Shown: positions 1 to 6,836 of the stretch, one piece after another
Position numbering within the stretch: position 1 is the first letter of the stretch
Layout: the number at the start of each line of letters is the position of its first letter
NCBI GenBank assembly: GCA_964456095.1
Contig: CAYVZF010000037.1
Span: forward strand, 1-14,683
Reading direction: 5' to 3'
DNA: 14,683 nt
From: CANRPC01 sp964456095
Lineage (GTDB): Bacteria; Bacillota_I; Bacilli_A; RFN20; CAG-449
Notes under the pieces: generated by a model
Told to the model about the DNA's origin: nothing
Database searches by the model: none
Seen by the model: the letters and a program-made list of their open reading frames with translations, nothing else
Made by a program: the position numbers and the translations under genes

Positions 1-83
1 TTAATACGTTAATCAAAGAGTGATAGCTCAAAGAATAAGAATATCCAAATATTTAATGTAAATATGTTGTTACTAGATATTAA

Positions 84-698
84 TCAATAAATATCATTAG
101 ACTTACCAAATAAGTCTCCCCAAGATTTATATCCATAGTACTCTCTATAATTGTTATAGTGATCTTCACTATAGAATATTCTATACGTTCTTATTTCATA
201 CACTATTCTCTTTTTACCTCGGCTATTCTTTTTAGCATTAATATCACATTCTCTATAACAACCATTATAAGATGATGGTAAATAGCCTTCTTTATTACCG
301 AAATAATCTCCACCAATTGAATATGAATTATCATAATCATCAGCTTGGCTTTTTAAAATGTAATTAGATGGTAATTTATGAAATGTAACAATATACATTG
401 CAACAGATTCAACATCAGTATATTTTCCATCCTCTTTAACAGAAAAATTACTTAACGAAGATGAAGAATAATAACTCGATGAAAATAGTGAACTAGAAGA
501 TGATGATGATTCACTTAAAGAATAACTATATGATGATTCTTCACTACTAACTAATTCACTAGAGGAAATTGACAAATAGCTATCAATTTCACTACTAACA
601 TTATCACTAGAGGTATTACTACCTGTATTGATAGATATATCACAACTTGTAAGTGAAATTGATAAAAATAAAATGGTTAATAAATTAAAATTTTTCAT
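84..698 (-). CDS. Barnase-family ribonuclease lipoprotein with serine-rich stalk
   Basis: 204 residues. Residues 1-19 are a lipoprotein signal peptide (KNFNLL start, hydrophobic core, lipobox LTSC, lipidated Cys19). Residues 30-86 are a low-complexity stalk with 32 Ser in 57 positions plus Tyr/Glu/Leu. Residues ~93-187 match barnase by eye: HKLPSNYILKS, SIGGDYFGNKEGYLP, YRECDIN, then RIVYE and EDHYNNY. Mapped active-site residues are Lys116 (barnase Lys27), Lys136 (Arg59), Glu150 (Glu73, general base), Arg160 (Arg83), Arg164 (Arg87) and His180 (His102, general acid), so all are present with one conservative Arg-to-Lys change. Known family members cleave RNA at G residues. The predicted enzyme would be tethered outside the membrane. 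The loop before SIGGD is about 12 residues shorter than in barnase, Cys147 and Cys151 are extra, and ~17 residues extend the C-terminus. It starts 4 nt after the nucleotidyltransferase stop, with a weak AGGAT site, so it is probably the last gene of that operon. No barstar is visible nearby. Confidence 0.85.
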   Translation of the reverse strand: MKNFNLLTILFLSISLTSCDISINTGSNTSSDNVSSEIDSYLSISSSELVSSEESSYSYSLSESSSSSSSLFSSSYYSSSSLSNFSVKEDGKYTDVESVAMYIVTFHKLPSNYILKSQADDYDNSYSIGGDYFGNKEGYLPSSYNGCYRECDINAKKNSRGKKRIVYEIRTYRIFYSEDHYNNYREYYGYKSWGDLFGKSNDIY

Positions 699-702
699 AA
701 TA

Positions 703-1800
703 CTATAATCCTATATCCTCAAAAAGTGTGTTTTTTTCAAACTTTTCTGATTTAATAACATGTTTTAACATGTCACTTCTTTTAAACAATAAATGAAAAA
801 ATCTAACAATATATCCTAAAGGAAGTAAGATAATTGATTTAGTCCAAGGATATAATGTAAAAATAGATTTAACAGGTATAAATAAACGCGATAATAAATA
901 TTTTAATCTATTATTATCTGATGTATTTCTTTGTGAATTAATTAATTGATCTCCCTTTGCGCCATTACCATGTATTCCTGAATCAATAGAGAAATCAATT
1001 AGATTATGCGCGGCATTATTAATTTCAAATGGCATTATTTTATAATCAAATAAAATATTTAATTCATTTAAAACTGTATTAAAAAACTTCTCTAAGTTAT
1101 ATTTTTTTAAGAATGGATCTATTTTAGAAAAATCCAAATTCAATTTTTCTAGCATAACATATACATCACATAATTCTCTTAAACCTGCACCACGATATAA
1201 ATGTTTAATATAATGTCCCAAGATATAGCAGAAATTATATTCATTTTCAAATACAAATGTATGATTATTGTCATTAATAACATGATTCCATGCATCTTCA
1301 AAATAAGATGCAAATTTATCTGTATGAGGTAATAGTTTTCTATGAAGTTCTATTTCTATATTATTGATTTTAAATCCAGCATGATGTTCACACTCATCAT
1401 CAAAAACAAAACCATTATTTGATAATACTTCTTTAGCTTTTTTATAATCTTTATTTCTAACTAAAACATCTATATCTCCTGATAATCTTAACGCTTTATC
1501 TGGGAAAAGATTTCTTAAAGTGTATCCCTTTAAGAAAATATGATCTATTCCATTTTCATCAAATATTTTCTTAATTTTAGAGCCTAGTTTTTCAAATTGC
1601 TCAATTATTAAGAAAGATGATAAATAATACTTTTTAAATCTTATATCTTTTGAAATATAATACAAAAATGGTTGAAATGTTTGTTCTTTAATAATACGCA
1701 TTAAATCAGAATCTTCTTTTAATTCACTTAAGTCAATCTTTTGATTTAACATTCCAGCTTTAATAATTGAAAACAATAATTCTTTATCTTTACTATCCAT
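703..1800 (-). CDS. NTP_transf_5-like nucleotidyltransferase family protein
   Basis: 365 residues, resembling the uncharacterised nucleotidyltransferase family (PF14907-like). The N-terminal third is helical. The core has LKGYTLRNLFP at ~90-100, then the metal-binding pair Asp109/Asp111 in SGDIDVLV, and a possible third acidic ligand in IEIELHR (Glu149/Glu151), the pol-beta fold pattern hG..DhD..h. The C-terminal tail has YPWTK and a hydrophobic stretch around 320-340, usual for this family. Members often sit next to PqqD, HprK-like kinase and S24/S26 peptidase genes in peptide-modification clusters; the substrate is not known. The ATG has GGAG about 7 nt upstream, and the gene overlaps the end of the ABC transporter gene by 8 nt, indicating translational coupling. 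It could modify a peptide, protein or small molecule with a nucleotide; the sequence does not decide which. Confidence 0.85.
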   Translation of the reverse strand: MDSKDKELLFSIIKAGMLNQKIDLSELKEDSDLMRIIKEQTFQPFLYYISKDIRFKKYYLSSFLIIEQFEKLGSKIKKIFDENGIDHIFLKGYTLRNLFPDKALRLSGDIDVLVRNKDYKKAKEVLSNNGFVFDDECEHHAGFKINNIEIELHRKLLPHTDKFASYFEDAWNHVINDNNHTFVFENEYNFCYILGHYIKHLYRGAGLRELCDVYVMLEKLNLDFSKIDPFLKKYNLEKFFNTVLNELNILFDYKIMPFEINNAAHNLIDFSIDSGIHGNGAKGDQLINSQRNTSDNNRLKYLLSRLFIPVKSIFTLYPWTKSIILLPLGYIVRFFHLLFKRSDMLKHVIKSEKFEKNTLFEDIGL

Positions 1801-3385
1801 TTTGTTCTCCTATATATACTATTTTAGCATTTTTAGCATCAATATCTCTATGTGTAATAATAATCTTTGTTTTATTTAGTGAAGAAATATTTTCAACAAT
1901 CTTTTTTTCTAAGTCTTTATCAAGCGCAGAAGTAAATTCATCTAATAATAAAATAGGATGATCTTTTAATAAACTAATAGCTAGAAGTATACGTTGAATT
2001 TGTCCTAAAGATAGTCCACTACCTCTTTCTACTAGTTTAGTTTTTAATTTATTTGGTTTTGCCATTATCTCATCATATACTTCTGCGATAGATAAAGCTT
2101 TATTTAGTTTTTCTTCATCTATGTTATCAACATATATTTTAATATTATCCTCGATTGTACCACTAAAGAGAATATTCTCTTGAGGAACATATGAGAATAA
2201 TTTTCTTACGCTAGAAATAGGATACTTTTTATCTTTATATATAACATATATTTCTCCTTTTTCAGGCTTAATAAAGCCTAAAAGAAGATTAAATAATGTA
2301 GATTTACCTACGCCAGAAGGGCCTTTTAAAAGTACCGTATTACCTTTTTCAATTACTAACGAAAAATCTTTAAATATCTCTTTATCATATTTAAATGTTA
2401 TATTATCTATAACAATTTTATCAAAATCATTAATATCGATTTGCTTATCATCATTTTTTAATGCATATATAGCCTCTACACGTTCTACACTTGCTTTATA
2501 TGCATTTAATTTGCTTAATATTGATGACATAGAAGTAATTGGTGATTCAAAATAAGATACAACTTGCAAAAGTCCTGTTAAATCACCATAAGTCAAACTT
2601 CCTAATGCAATTGCAATCGCACCATATAATAAAGTAAAAGTAGAAGTGATTTCCATTAAAACAAATAATCCACCATTACCAAATAATGCAATATTATTTC
2701 TTTTGTTTTTTAATCTATAATTTTCTTTTAATCTTTCTTCAAGCGATAAAGAAACACCATTTTCCCCATCCAAAGCTTTAACAACTTTAATATTTTCAAA
2801 TGTTTCTTGCATAAATGCATTAACACTACCATCATTTTCAAGTGTTTTACGATGTATTCTTTTCATGCTTTTATTATAGATTCTTGCTCCAAGTAAACCT
2901 AAGACACCAAGAATTAATAAAATAAATAGCAATTTATAATCTAATATAACAAGCGCGATTAATGCTAAAATAAATCTTGAACCATATAAAAAGAAACTTG
3001 GGACTATATCACATACACCGCTTTTAATATTAATAACGTCTGTTAAATATATATTAGATAATTCACCTGAGTGGTAATCCTTTAAAGCTCCTACATCTTT
3101 TTTTAATAATGAATCATATATCTTTTTCTTTAGTTCTACTTCTATCTTTAGGCCAAATTTATTTTTAATTTGAAAATAGAAAATACTTAAGAAAATATTA
3201 ACTATAATAGAGCAACAAAAAATGATACTAATTATAATAAAATTATCAAAACTCGAAGAACTATTTTTAGCAAGTGCAACAGCTTCATCTATTAAAAACT
3301 TAGAAACAAAAGCTTGTCCTACAAGTAAAAAAGAACGTACAACATTAATAATAGATAATAAAGCAACATAAGTTTTTCTTTTCAT
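1793..3385 (-). CDS. ABC transporter, fused permease and ATP-binding domains
   Basis: 530 residues from the ATG at 3385. Residues ~1-300 form a six-helix type-1 exporter permease. The ATPase follows: Walker A GPSGVGKST (~355-363), Q-loop in YVPQEN, signature LSLGQ (~458-462, in place of the common LSGGQ), Walker B ILLLDE (~478-483), D-loop SALD, and His in IITHRD (~512). It is a half-transporter expected to dimerise and export a substrate across the membrane, as in bacteriocin/RiPP exporters. It has no N-terminal C39 peptidase domain, so any leader cleavage would need a separate enzyme; the S24/S26 peptidase gene directly upstream could supply it (inference). A longer frame begins with TTG at 3421 and would overlap that gene by 34 nt. 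I prefer the ATG because it lies 2 nt after the upstream stop and starts a typical exporter N-terminus, although its AAGAAGA site is weak. Confidence 0.9.
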   Translation of the reverse strand: MKRKTYVALLSIINVVRSFLLVGQAFVSKFLIDEAVALAKNSSSSFDNFIIISIIFCCSIIVNIFLSIFYFQIKNKFGLKIEVELKKKIYDSLLKKDVGALKDYHSGELSNIYLTDVINIKSGVCDIVPSFFLYGSRFILALIALVILDYKLLFILLILGVLGLLGARIYNKSMKRIHRKTLENDGSVNAFMQETFENIKVVKALDGENGVSLSLEERLKENYRLKNKRNNIALFGNGGLFVLMEITSTFTLLYGAIAIALGSLTYGDLTGLLQVVSYFESPITSMSSILSKLNAYKASVERVEAIYALKNDDKQIDINDFDKIVIDNITFKYDKEIFKDFSLVIEKGNTVLLKGPSGVGKSTLFNLLLGFIKPEKGEIYVIYKDKKYPISSVRKLFSYVPQENILFSGTIEDNIKIYVDNIDEEKLNKALSIAEVYDEIMAKPNKLKTKLVERGSGLSLGQIQRILLAISLLKDHPILLLDEFTSALDKDLEKKIVENISSLNKTKIIITHRDIDAKNAKIVYIGEQNG

Positions 3386-3387
3386 TT

Positions 3388-3813
3388 TTAAATCTTCTTT
3401 CTTCTTGTAAAAGGAAAGCAAACTAATCTTATAAGTCTAAATCTCCAAAAGAATAAATATAATTTATATTTAAATCCTTTTAAATTATTAATCTTATCCC
3501 CTTTTACAACTTCAATAACTTTACCAATTACTTGATTTTGATAAATTGGATACTCTCTATATATTTGATTATCTCCTAATAATTGATAATAACCTTTTTT
3601 GACTTTATATATTCTATGAAGAACATATTTACCATTCTCCCTCTTATATAAAATAATATCATTCTTTTTTAAATCATTAGGTTTATCTAAAACAACATAA
3701 TGATTTTTATTTATAAAAGGAAGCATACTTACTCCATTAACTGGCATTTTAAATGTTTTGTTATTTGAAAAAGCCTCTTCTATTAAAGGAGCAAATTCTT
3801 CAACCTTACGCAT
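3388..3813 (-). CDS. S24/S26 family (signal-peptidase-like) serine peptidase
   Basis: 141 residues. The nucleophile motif is GVSMLPFI with Ser29. The second catalytic position looks like His66 in VLHRIYKV, the Ser/His arrangement of SipW-like and eukaryotic/archaeal signal peptidases rather than the Ser/Lys of standard LepB. A GDNQ box follows at ~80-83. There is no clear N-terminal membrane anchor. The C-terminal 30 residues are hydrophobic and basic (KLYLFFWRFRLIRLVCFPF), so it may attach to the membrane from that end. Such short S24/S26 proteins recur beside PqqD and HprK-like genes in RiPP-type clusters. A leader-peptidase role for the exported substrate is inference from context. ATG with AGGA about 8 nt upstream; its first codons overlap the PqqD gene by 8 nt. 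It is unlikely to be a LexA-type repressor because no DNA-binding domain is present. Confidence 0.85.
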   Translation of the reverse strand: MRKVEEFAPLIEEAFSNNKTFKMPVNGVSMLPFINKNHYVVLDKPNDLKKNDIILYKRENGKYVLHRIYKVKKGYYQLLGDNQIYREYPIYQNQVIGKVIEVVKGDKINNLKGFKYKLYLFFWRFRLIRLVCFPFTRRKKI

Positions 3814-4075
3814 AAATAATTCCTAATTCTTTTAATTTTTCAATAAAAGTTGTTACATCTTTTGCAACTTCTTCTTTTGATGCGCCTTCATATTCAGATA
3901 AAATTGCATCAACTATTTGTTCTTCATTTAAATCTTTTGAAATTGATTTAAAAATAAATGCACCTAATTCATTTAAAGTAATAACTTTAGAAAAATCTAC
4001 ATTATTTTCATCTTGATATACAAGCATGAATTCACCCGCAACTTCTTTTAATAAATAATTTTTATTGACTTTCAT
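3806..4075 (-). CDS. PqqD family peptide-recognition protein
   Basis: 89 residues, the normal length for a free-standing PqqD/RRE protein. The pattern is typical: an N-terminal beta hairpin (VNKNYLLKEVAGEFMLVY), a central Leu-rich helix starting LNELGAFIFKSI, then helices ending in a hydrophobic strand (LKELGIIYA). Known PqqD-family proteins bind the leader peptide of a ribosomally made peptide and present it to modifying enzymes (PQQ, lasso peptide, sactipeptide pathways). They have no catalytic activity themselves. A GGAG site sits ~6 nt before the ATG. It lies 15 nt after the kinase gene and overlaps the peptidase gene by 8 nt. Its presence is the main reason to read the operon as a peptide-maturation system; the peptide it would bind is not visible in the window. 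Confidence 0.88.
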   Translation of the reverse strand: MKVNKNYLLKEVAGEFMLVYQDENNVDFSKVITLNELGAFIFKSISKDLNEEQIVDAILSEYEGASKEEVAKDVTTFIEKLKELGIIYA

Positions 4076-4090
4076 ATATATCTCCTTTTT

Positions 4091-4936
4091 TTATTCTTCT
4101 ATAGTTTTCTTCACTAATTCAACAGCCTCTTTTGAAATCGTACAACCCAATTTGAATGCGTCACATTGAAGTAATAAAGTAGTTAATTTATCCCATTTTG
4201 CTTTATCATACATAAATGATGTATTAGAAATTTGAGGAAGCAGTAATAACATTTGCTCTTTTTTTGATATTTTTCTAATAACATTTTCTTTATTTTGATA
4301 ATTAAATACTAAATGAGTTAATTTAGCCTTAGTATTATTGTCTATTACAGATTTACCAGACCATGGATTACCATAAATATATAATTCACCATCTTCTTCT
4401 AAAAGAGTGTTTTTATCATCATTAATTTGAATAATATCTTCATATTGTTTCCATAACTTAGCTTGTGTTGATTTGCCAGTTCCACTTGGTGCACTAAATA
4501 ATATACCGTAATCTTTATATTTAATTGATGATGAATGAATTAAAATTGCTTCTTGTTTTTTTAATATATAATACATTCCAGCATATTCTGAAAATAAGTA
4601 TTCTTTTCTATCAAGATCTCCTGCGAACATTTCAATATAGCATTCATTCTTTTTATATGTTATCTTTCCATATCTTTCATTATTCTCGACTAAAATTTGA
4701 ACAACATAATCATCGATATAATACAATTCATAAAATTTTGTTTTTGAATCATACTCTTTTTTTGGAGCATTTATCTCTTCGACAATTTTTGATTCAATAT
4801 AAACATAATCATCACTTTTAAAATCATTCTCATATCTTTTAAATTGATAATTCATTATTTTAGAAACCATTTTAACTTTAAAATTTGTTTTTGCAATTGT
4901 GCAATTAATTAATTGATTTTCCATACTACAACACAT
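4091..4936 (-). CDS. HprK-related P-loop kinase
   Basis: 281 residues. The family signature is in the second half: IHSSSI (His134), then P-loop SAPSGTGKST (148-157), the acidic pair in INDDKN (173-174), and YGNPWSGK (~188-195), which is characteristic of HPr-kinase-like proteins in peptide clusters. It lacks the N-terminal domain of true HprK and is not adjacent to lgt or ptsH, so a carbon-catabolite role is unlikely. In lasso-peptide clusters related kinases phosphorylate a C-terminal Ser of the precursor (paeninodin type); by analogy this protein may phosphorylate a Ser in a peptide or protein, but the substrate is unknown. It is the first gene of the operon. AGGAGC lies 7 nt before the ATG at 4936 and favours it over the internal ATG at 4924. 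The N-terminus MCCSM has two adjacent Cys. Confidence 0.85.
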   Translation of the reverse strand: MCCSMENQLINCTIAKTNFKVKMVSKIMNYQFKRYENDFKSDDYVYIESKIVEEINAPKKEYDSKTKFYELYYIDDYVVQILVENNERYGKITYKKNECYIEMFAGDLDRKEYLFSEYAGMYYILKKQEAILIHSSSIKYKDYGILFSAPSGTGKSTQAKLWKQYEDIIQINDDKNTLLEEDGELYIYGNPWSGKSVIDNNTKAKLTHLVFNYQNKENVIRKISKKEQMLLLLPQISNTSFMYDKAKWDKLTTLLLQCDAFKLGCTISKEAVELVKKTIEE

Positions 4937-4987
4937 ACTTTTGCTCCTTTAGTCTACAACATTTTATCAAGAAATCGTTTTTTTTAC

Positions 4988-5008
4988 TATTAAAACATAG
5001 TTTTAATA
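4988..5008. repeat. Perfect inverted repeat upstream of the kinase-led operon
   Basis: TATTAAAAC and GTTTTAATA form 9-bp arms around a 3-bp centre. The dyad lies between the mscL terminator and the first gene of the PqqD operon, about 50 nt before its start codon. The 3-bp centre suits a dimeric repressor operator better than an RNA hairpin. A candidate -10 (TAAAAT, just downstream) would place this dyad over or just upstream of the -35 region. Its role is inferred from position only. Confidence 0.5.
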
Positions 5009-5010
5009 AC

Positions 5011-5037
5011 AAAAAAGCACTTCTTTTTTAGAAATGC
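5011..5037 (-). terminator. Rho-independent terminator of mscL
   Basis: On the minus strand GCATTTCT, a five-base A loop and AGAAGTGC form an 8-bp stem with one U-G pair, followed by TTTTTT. It starts 10 nt after the mscL stop codon and separates mscL from the kinase-led operon downstream. Confidence 0.85.
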
Positions 5038-5047
5038 CTTATATATT

Positions 5048-5611
5048 TTATTTACTGTCTTTTAACAAATCACGAATTTCTATTAATAAATCCTCTGTAG
5101 TTAATGGTTTTGGTTTATTAATTTCTTCTTCAAGTTTTGCCTTTTCTTCAATTTCTTTTTGTTTTTTTATTTCTAAATATTTTCTTTCTCTTTTAGAAAG
5201 TTTTAATCCTTTTTCTTGTTTATAAGCTACTCTTAAATCAATATCTTGTAACATCTTTTGTGAATCAACTACTTTATTAATAGATTTAACGATAAGGAAT
5301 AAAACAAATGCAATAATTAAGAAATTAATAATCGCATTAATAAATGCTCCCCAGTCAATATAAATAGAATTTGTTAAATCTATTTCTTGAGTATCTCCAA
5401 CATATACTTTTTTTAAAAATGTGTAAATACCACTTAAAGAATCTTGACCTAAAATCAAACTTAATATCCAGTTAATAATAGGTTTTAAAATATTATCACT
5501 TAATCCATTAACAATCGCGGTAAATGCACCACCAACAATAACACCAACAGACATATCGATTATATTTCCACGTGTTATAAATGTTTTAAATTCTTCAAAA
5601 AACTTTTTCAT
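5048..5611 (-). CDS. mscL: Large-conductance mechanosensitive channel MscL, extended C-terminus
   Basis: 187 residues, longer than the usual 120-150. The N-terminal FKTFITRGNIIDMSVGVIVG is the conserved amphipathic helix and start of TM1; TM2 is around residues 85-112. Forms a pentameric pore that opens under membrane tension and releases solutes during osmotic downshock. The family's C-terminal helix is present at the very end (LLIEIRDLLKD). Between TM2 and this helix is an extra ~45-residue highly charged segment (KLSKRERKYLEIKKQKEIEEKAKLEEE spans about 136-164) that looks like a coiled coil. ATG with AGGAGT about 9 nt upstream. A TATAAT box lies 28 nt upstream and the gene diverges from the DUF3810-like gene. 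A clear terminator follows, so it is probably monocistronic. Confidence 0.93.
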   Translation of the reverse strand: MKKFFEEFKTFITRGNIIDMSVGVIVGGAFTAIVNGLSDNILKPIINWILSLILGQDSLSGIYTFLKKVYVGDTQEIDLTNSIYIDWGAFINAIINFLIIAFVLFLIVKSINKVVDSQKMLQDIDLRVAYKQEKGLKLSKRERKYLEIKKQKEIEEKAKLEEEINKPKPLTTEDLLIEIRDLLKDSK

Positions 5612-5633
5612 TTTTCAATTACTCCTTTTTCTA

Positions 5634-5662
5634 CATACATTATATTTTTTTTGTGTTATGAT
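5634..5662 (+). promoter_or_regulatory. Extended -10 promoter of the DUF3810-like gene
   Basis: TGT directly precedes TATGAT (5657-5662), giving an extended -10. The -35 at 17 bp is weak (CATACA, 5634-5639). Because the first in-frame ATG (5658) lies inside this -10, transcription would start after it. This supports the downstream start at 5685. Confidence 0.55.
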
Positions 5663-5668
5663 TTACAA
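5639..5668 (-). promoter_or_regulatory. mscL promoter
   Basis: Minus strand: -35 TTGTAA (5663-5668), 18-bp spacer containing an A8 tract, -10 TATAAT (5639-5644). It occupies the same DNA as the divergent promoter of the DUF3810-like gene. Confidence 0.65.
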
Positions 5669-5670
5669 GA

Positions 5671-5675
5671 AAGGA
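5671..5675 (+). promoter_or_regulatory. Ribosome binding site deciding the DUF3810-like start
   Basis: AAGGA ends 9 nt before the ATG at 5685. The earlier in-frame ATGs at 5658 and 5676 have no usable site. Confidence 0.6.
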
Positions 5676-5684
5676 ATGATAATA

Positions 5685-6830
5685 ATGAAAAAAAGATATT
5701 CAAAAAATTTAATAATTTTTATACCTATATTTTTATTACTTATCATATTAAATGTATTAAAATTTAATACTTTTTTTGCAGAATTATACACTAAAACAAT
5801 AAATAACATCATAATAACATTTATTGGATTTTTTTCTAATATGTTTTATTTTTCTTTTTTTGAAATAGTATTTTTATCGATGATTATTTTATCTATAATA
5901 ATGATAGTTTTTATCATCATTAATATCTGTAAAAAAAAATATAAAGTAATGCTAGATTGGATTTTAAAATTAATTACATATGTTATGTTAATATGTTTAA
6001 TATATACATCAACTTCAGGAGTAGCATATTATAGGAATTCATTACCACTTCCTATGTATGAAGAAAAAATATCAGATAAATTATTAAATGATGCGATTAA
6101 TTACTATATTAATGATTATAATAATTTATCAAAAACATTTAAAAAGGATGAAAATAATGCTTCTATTATGCCATACTCTTTTGATGAAATGGCTTCTATC
6201 ATGGAAAAAGAAATGAAAAGATTAGATGAATTTGATTATTTTAATTCGTATACTGCAAGGCCTAAAGCATCATGGTTTTCTCCTATTTTAAGTGAACTTC
6301 ATATTACAGGAGTAGATTTTTCTTTTACCTCAGAAGCAAACATTAATTCTTCTATGCCATCGATTGATATACCATTTACAATGGCTCATGAAATTGCTCA
6401 TTTAAAAGGTGTTATGAGAGAAGATGACGCTAATACGGTAGCGCTTTATATTTGTATAACATCCTCTAATCCTTATGTTAGATATTCTGGTTATTTCAGA
6501 GGTTTCTTTAGATTATTAGAAATTAAAAAATATACTAATCCAAACGACTATATCGAAATACTAAAAAGTATCGATGAAAACATTTGGAATGATAATTCTT
6601 ATTATAATGATTATTTTGAAAAGCATGATCTATTAAAAAATATATCTACATTTATAAATGATTTATATTTAAATATTAATGGTCAAAAAGATGGAACAGG
6701 TTCTTATGATGATAAAAGTGATACAATTATAAGTGGGAAAGATGATAATGGCTATGAAATTAGAGAGTATCTAAATTATTCTCCATATCAAAAAATAATG
6801 ATTCAATATTTTATTGAAATAAATTCTTAA
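5685..6830 (+). CDS. DUF3810-like membrane zinc metalloprotease
   Basis: 381 residues from ATG 5685. Three membrane segments fill residues ~8-110: ~8-24, ~40-82 as a long hydrophobic stretch, and ~93-108. A large soluble domain follows, expected outside the cell, with WFSPILSELHITG and the zinc motif HEIAH (His235, Glu236, His239), then REDDAN, where Glu246 or a nearby acidic residue may be the third ligand. This arrangement of N-terminal membrane helices, HExxH and a downstream E-D-x-A-N motif matches the DUF3810 family, whose substrate is not established. Residues after ~330 contain a Gly/Asp-rich segment. A longer frame starts at ATG 5658, but that codon lies in the predicted -10 box. Diverges from mscL; hpt follows 59 nt downstream with its own promoter-like sequence. 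Confidence 0.8.
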   Translation: MKKRYSKNLIIFIPIFLLLIILNVLKFNTFFAELYTKTINNIIITFIGFFSNMFYFSFFEIVFLSMIILSIIMIVFIIINICKKKYKVMLDWILKLITYVMLICLIYTSTSGVAYYRNSLPLPMYEEKISDKLLNDAINYYINDYNNLSKTFKKDENNASIMPYSFDEMASIMEKEMKRLDEFDYFNSYTARPKASWFSPILSELHITGVDFSFTSEANINSSMPSIDIPFTMAHEIAHLKGVMREDDANTVALYICITSSNPYVRYSGYFRGFFRLLEIKKYTNPNDYIEILKSIDENIWNDNSYYNDYFEKHDLLKNISTFINDLYLNINGQKDGTGSYDDKSDTIISGKDDNGYEIREYLNYSPYQKIMIQYFIEINS

Positions 6831-6836
6831 AAATGC

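Noticed and set aside
1..83. A further gene or terminator left of the RNase gene
   Set aside because: All plus-strand frames stop within 23 nt, no hairpin with a T-tract is present, and the stretch is too short to judge.
3386..3421. TTG-initiated N-terminal extension of the ABC transporter
   Set aside because: TTG start without a ribosome binding site, 34-nt overlap with the peptidase gene, and the ATG at 3385 begins a normal exporter N-terminus.
3388..3813. LexA/phage repressor reading of the S24/S26 protein
   Set aside because: No helix-turn-helix domain, and the Ser/His pattern with a hydrophobic C-terminus fits a signal-peptidase-like enzyme in a peptide-export operon.
4525..4821. 98-codon plus-strand frame inside the kinase gene
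   Set aside because: Antisense shadow of a well-conserved P-loop gene; composition (His/Leu/Phe-rich) reflects the opposite strand and it has no ribosome binding site.
4091..4936. True HPr kinase/phosphorylase (hprK)
   Set aside because: Lacks the HprK N-terminal domain and the usual lgt neighbour; the YGNPWSGK motif and PqqD neighbour fit the peptide-cluster branch.
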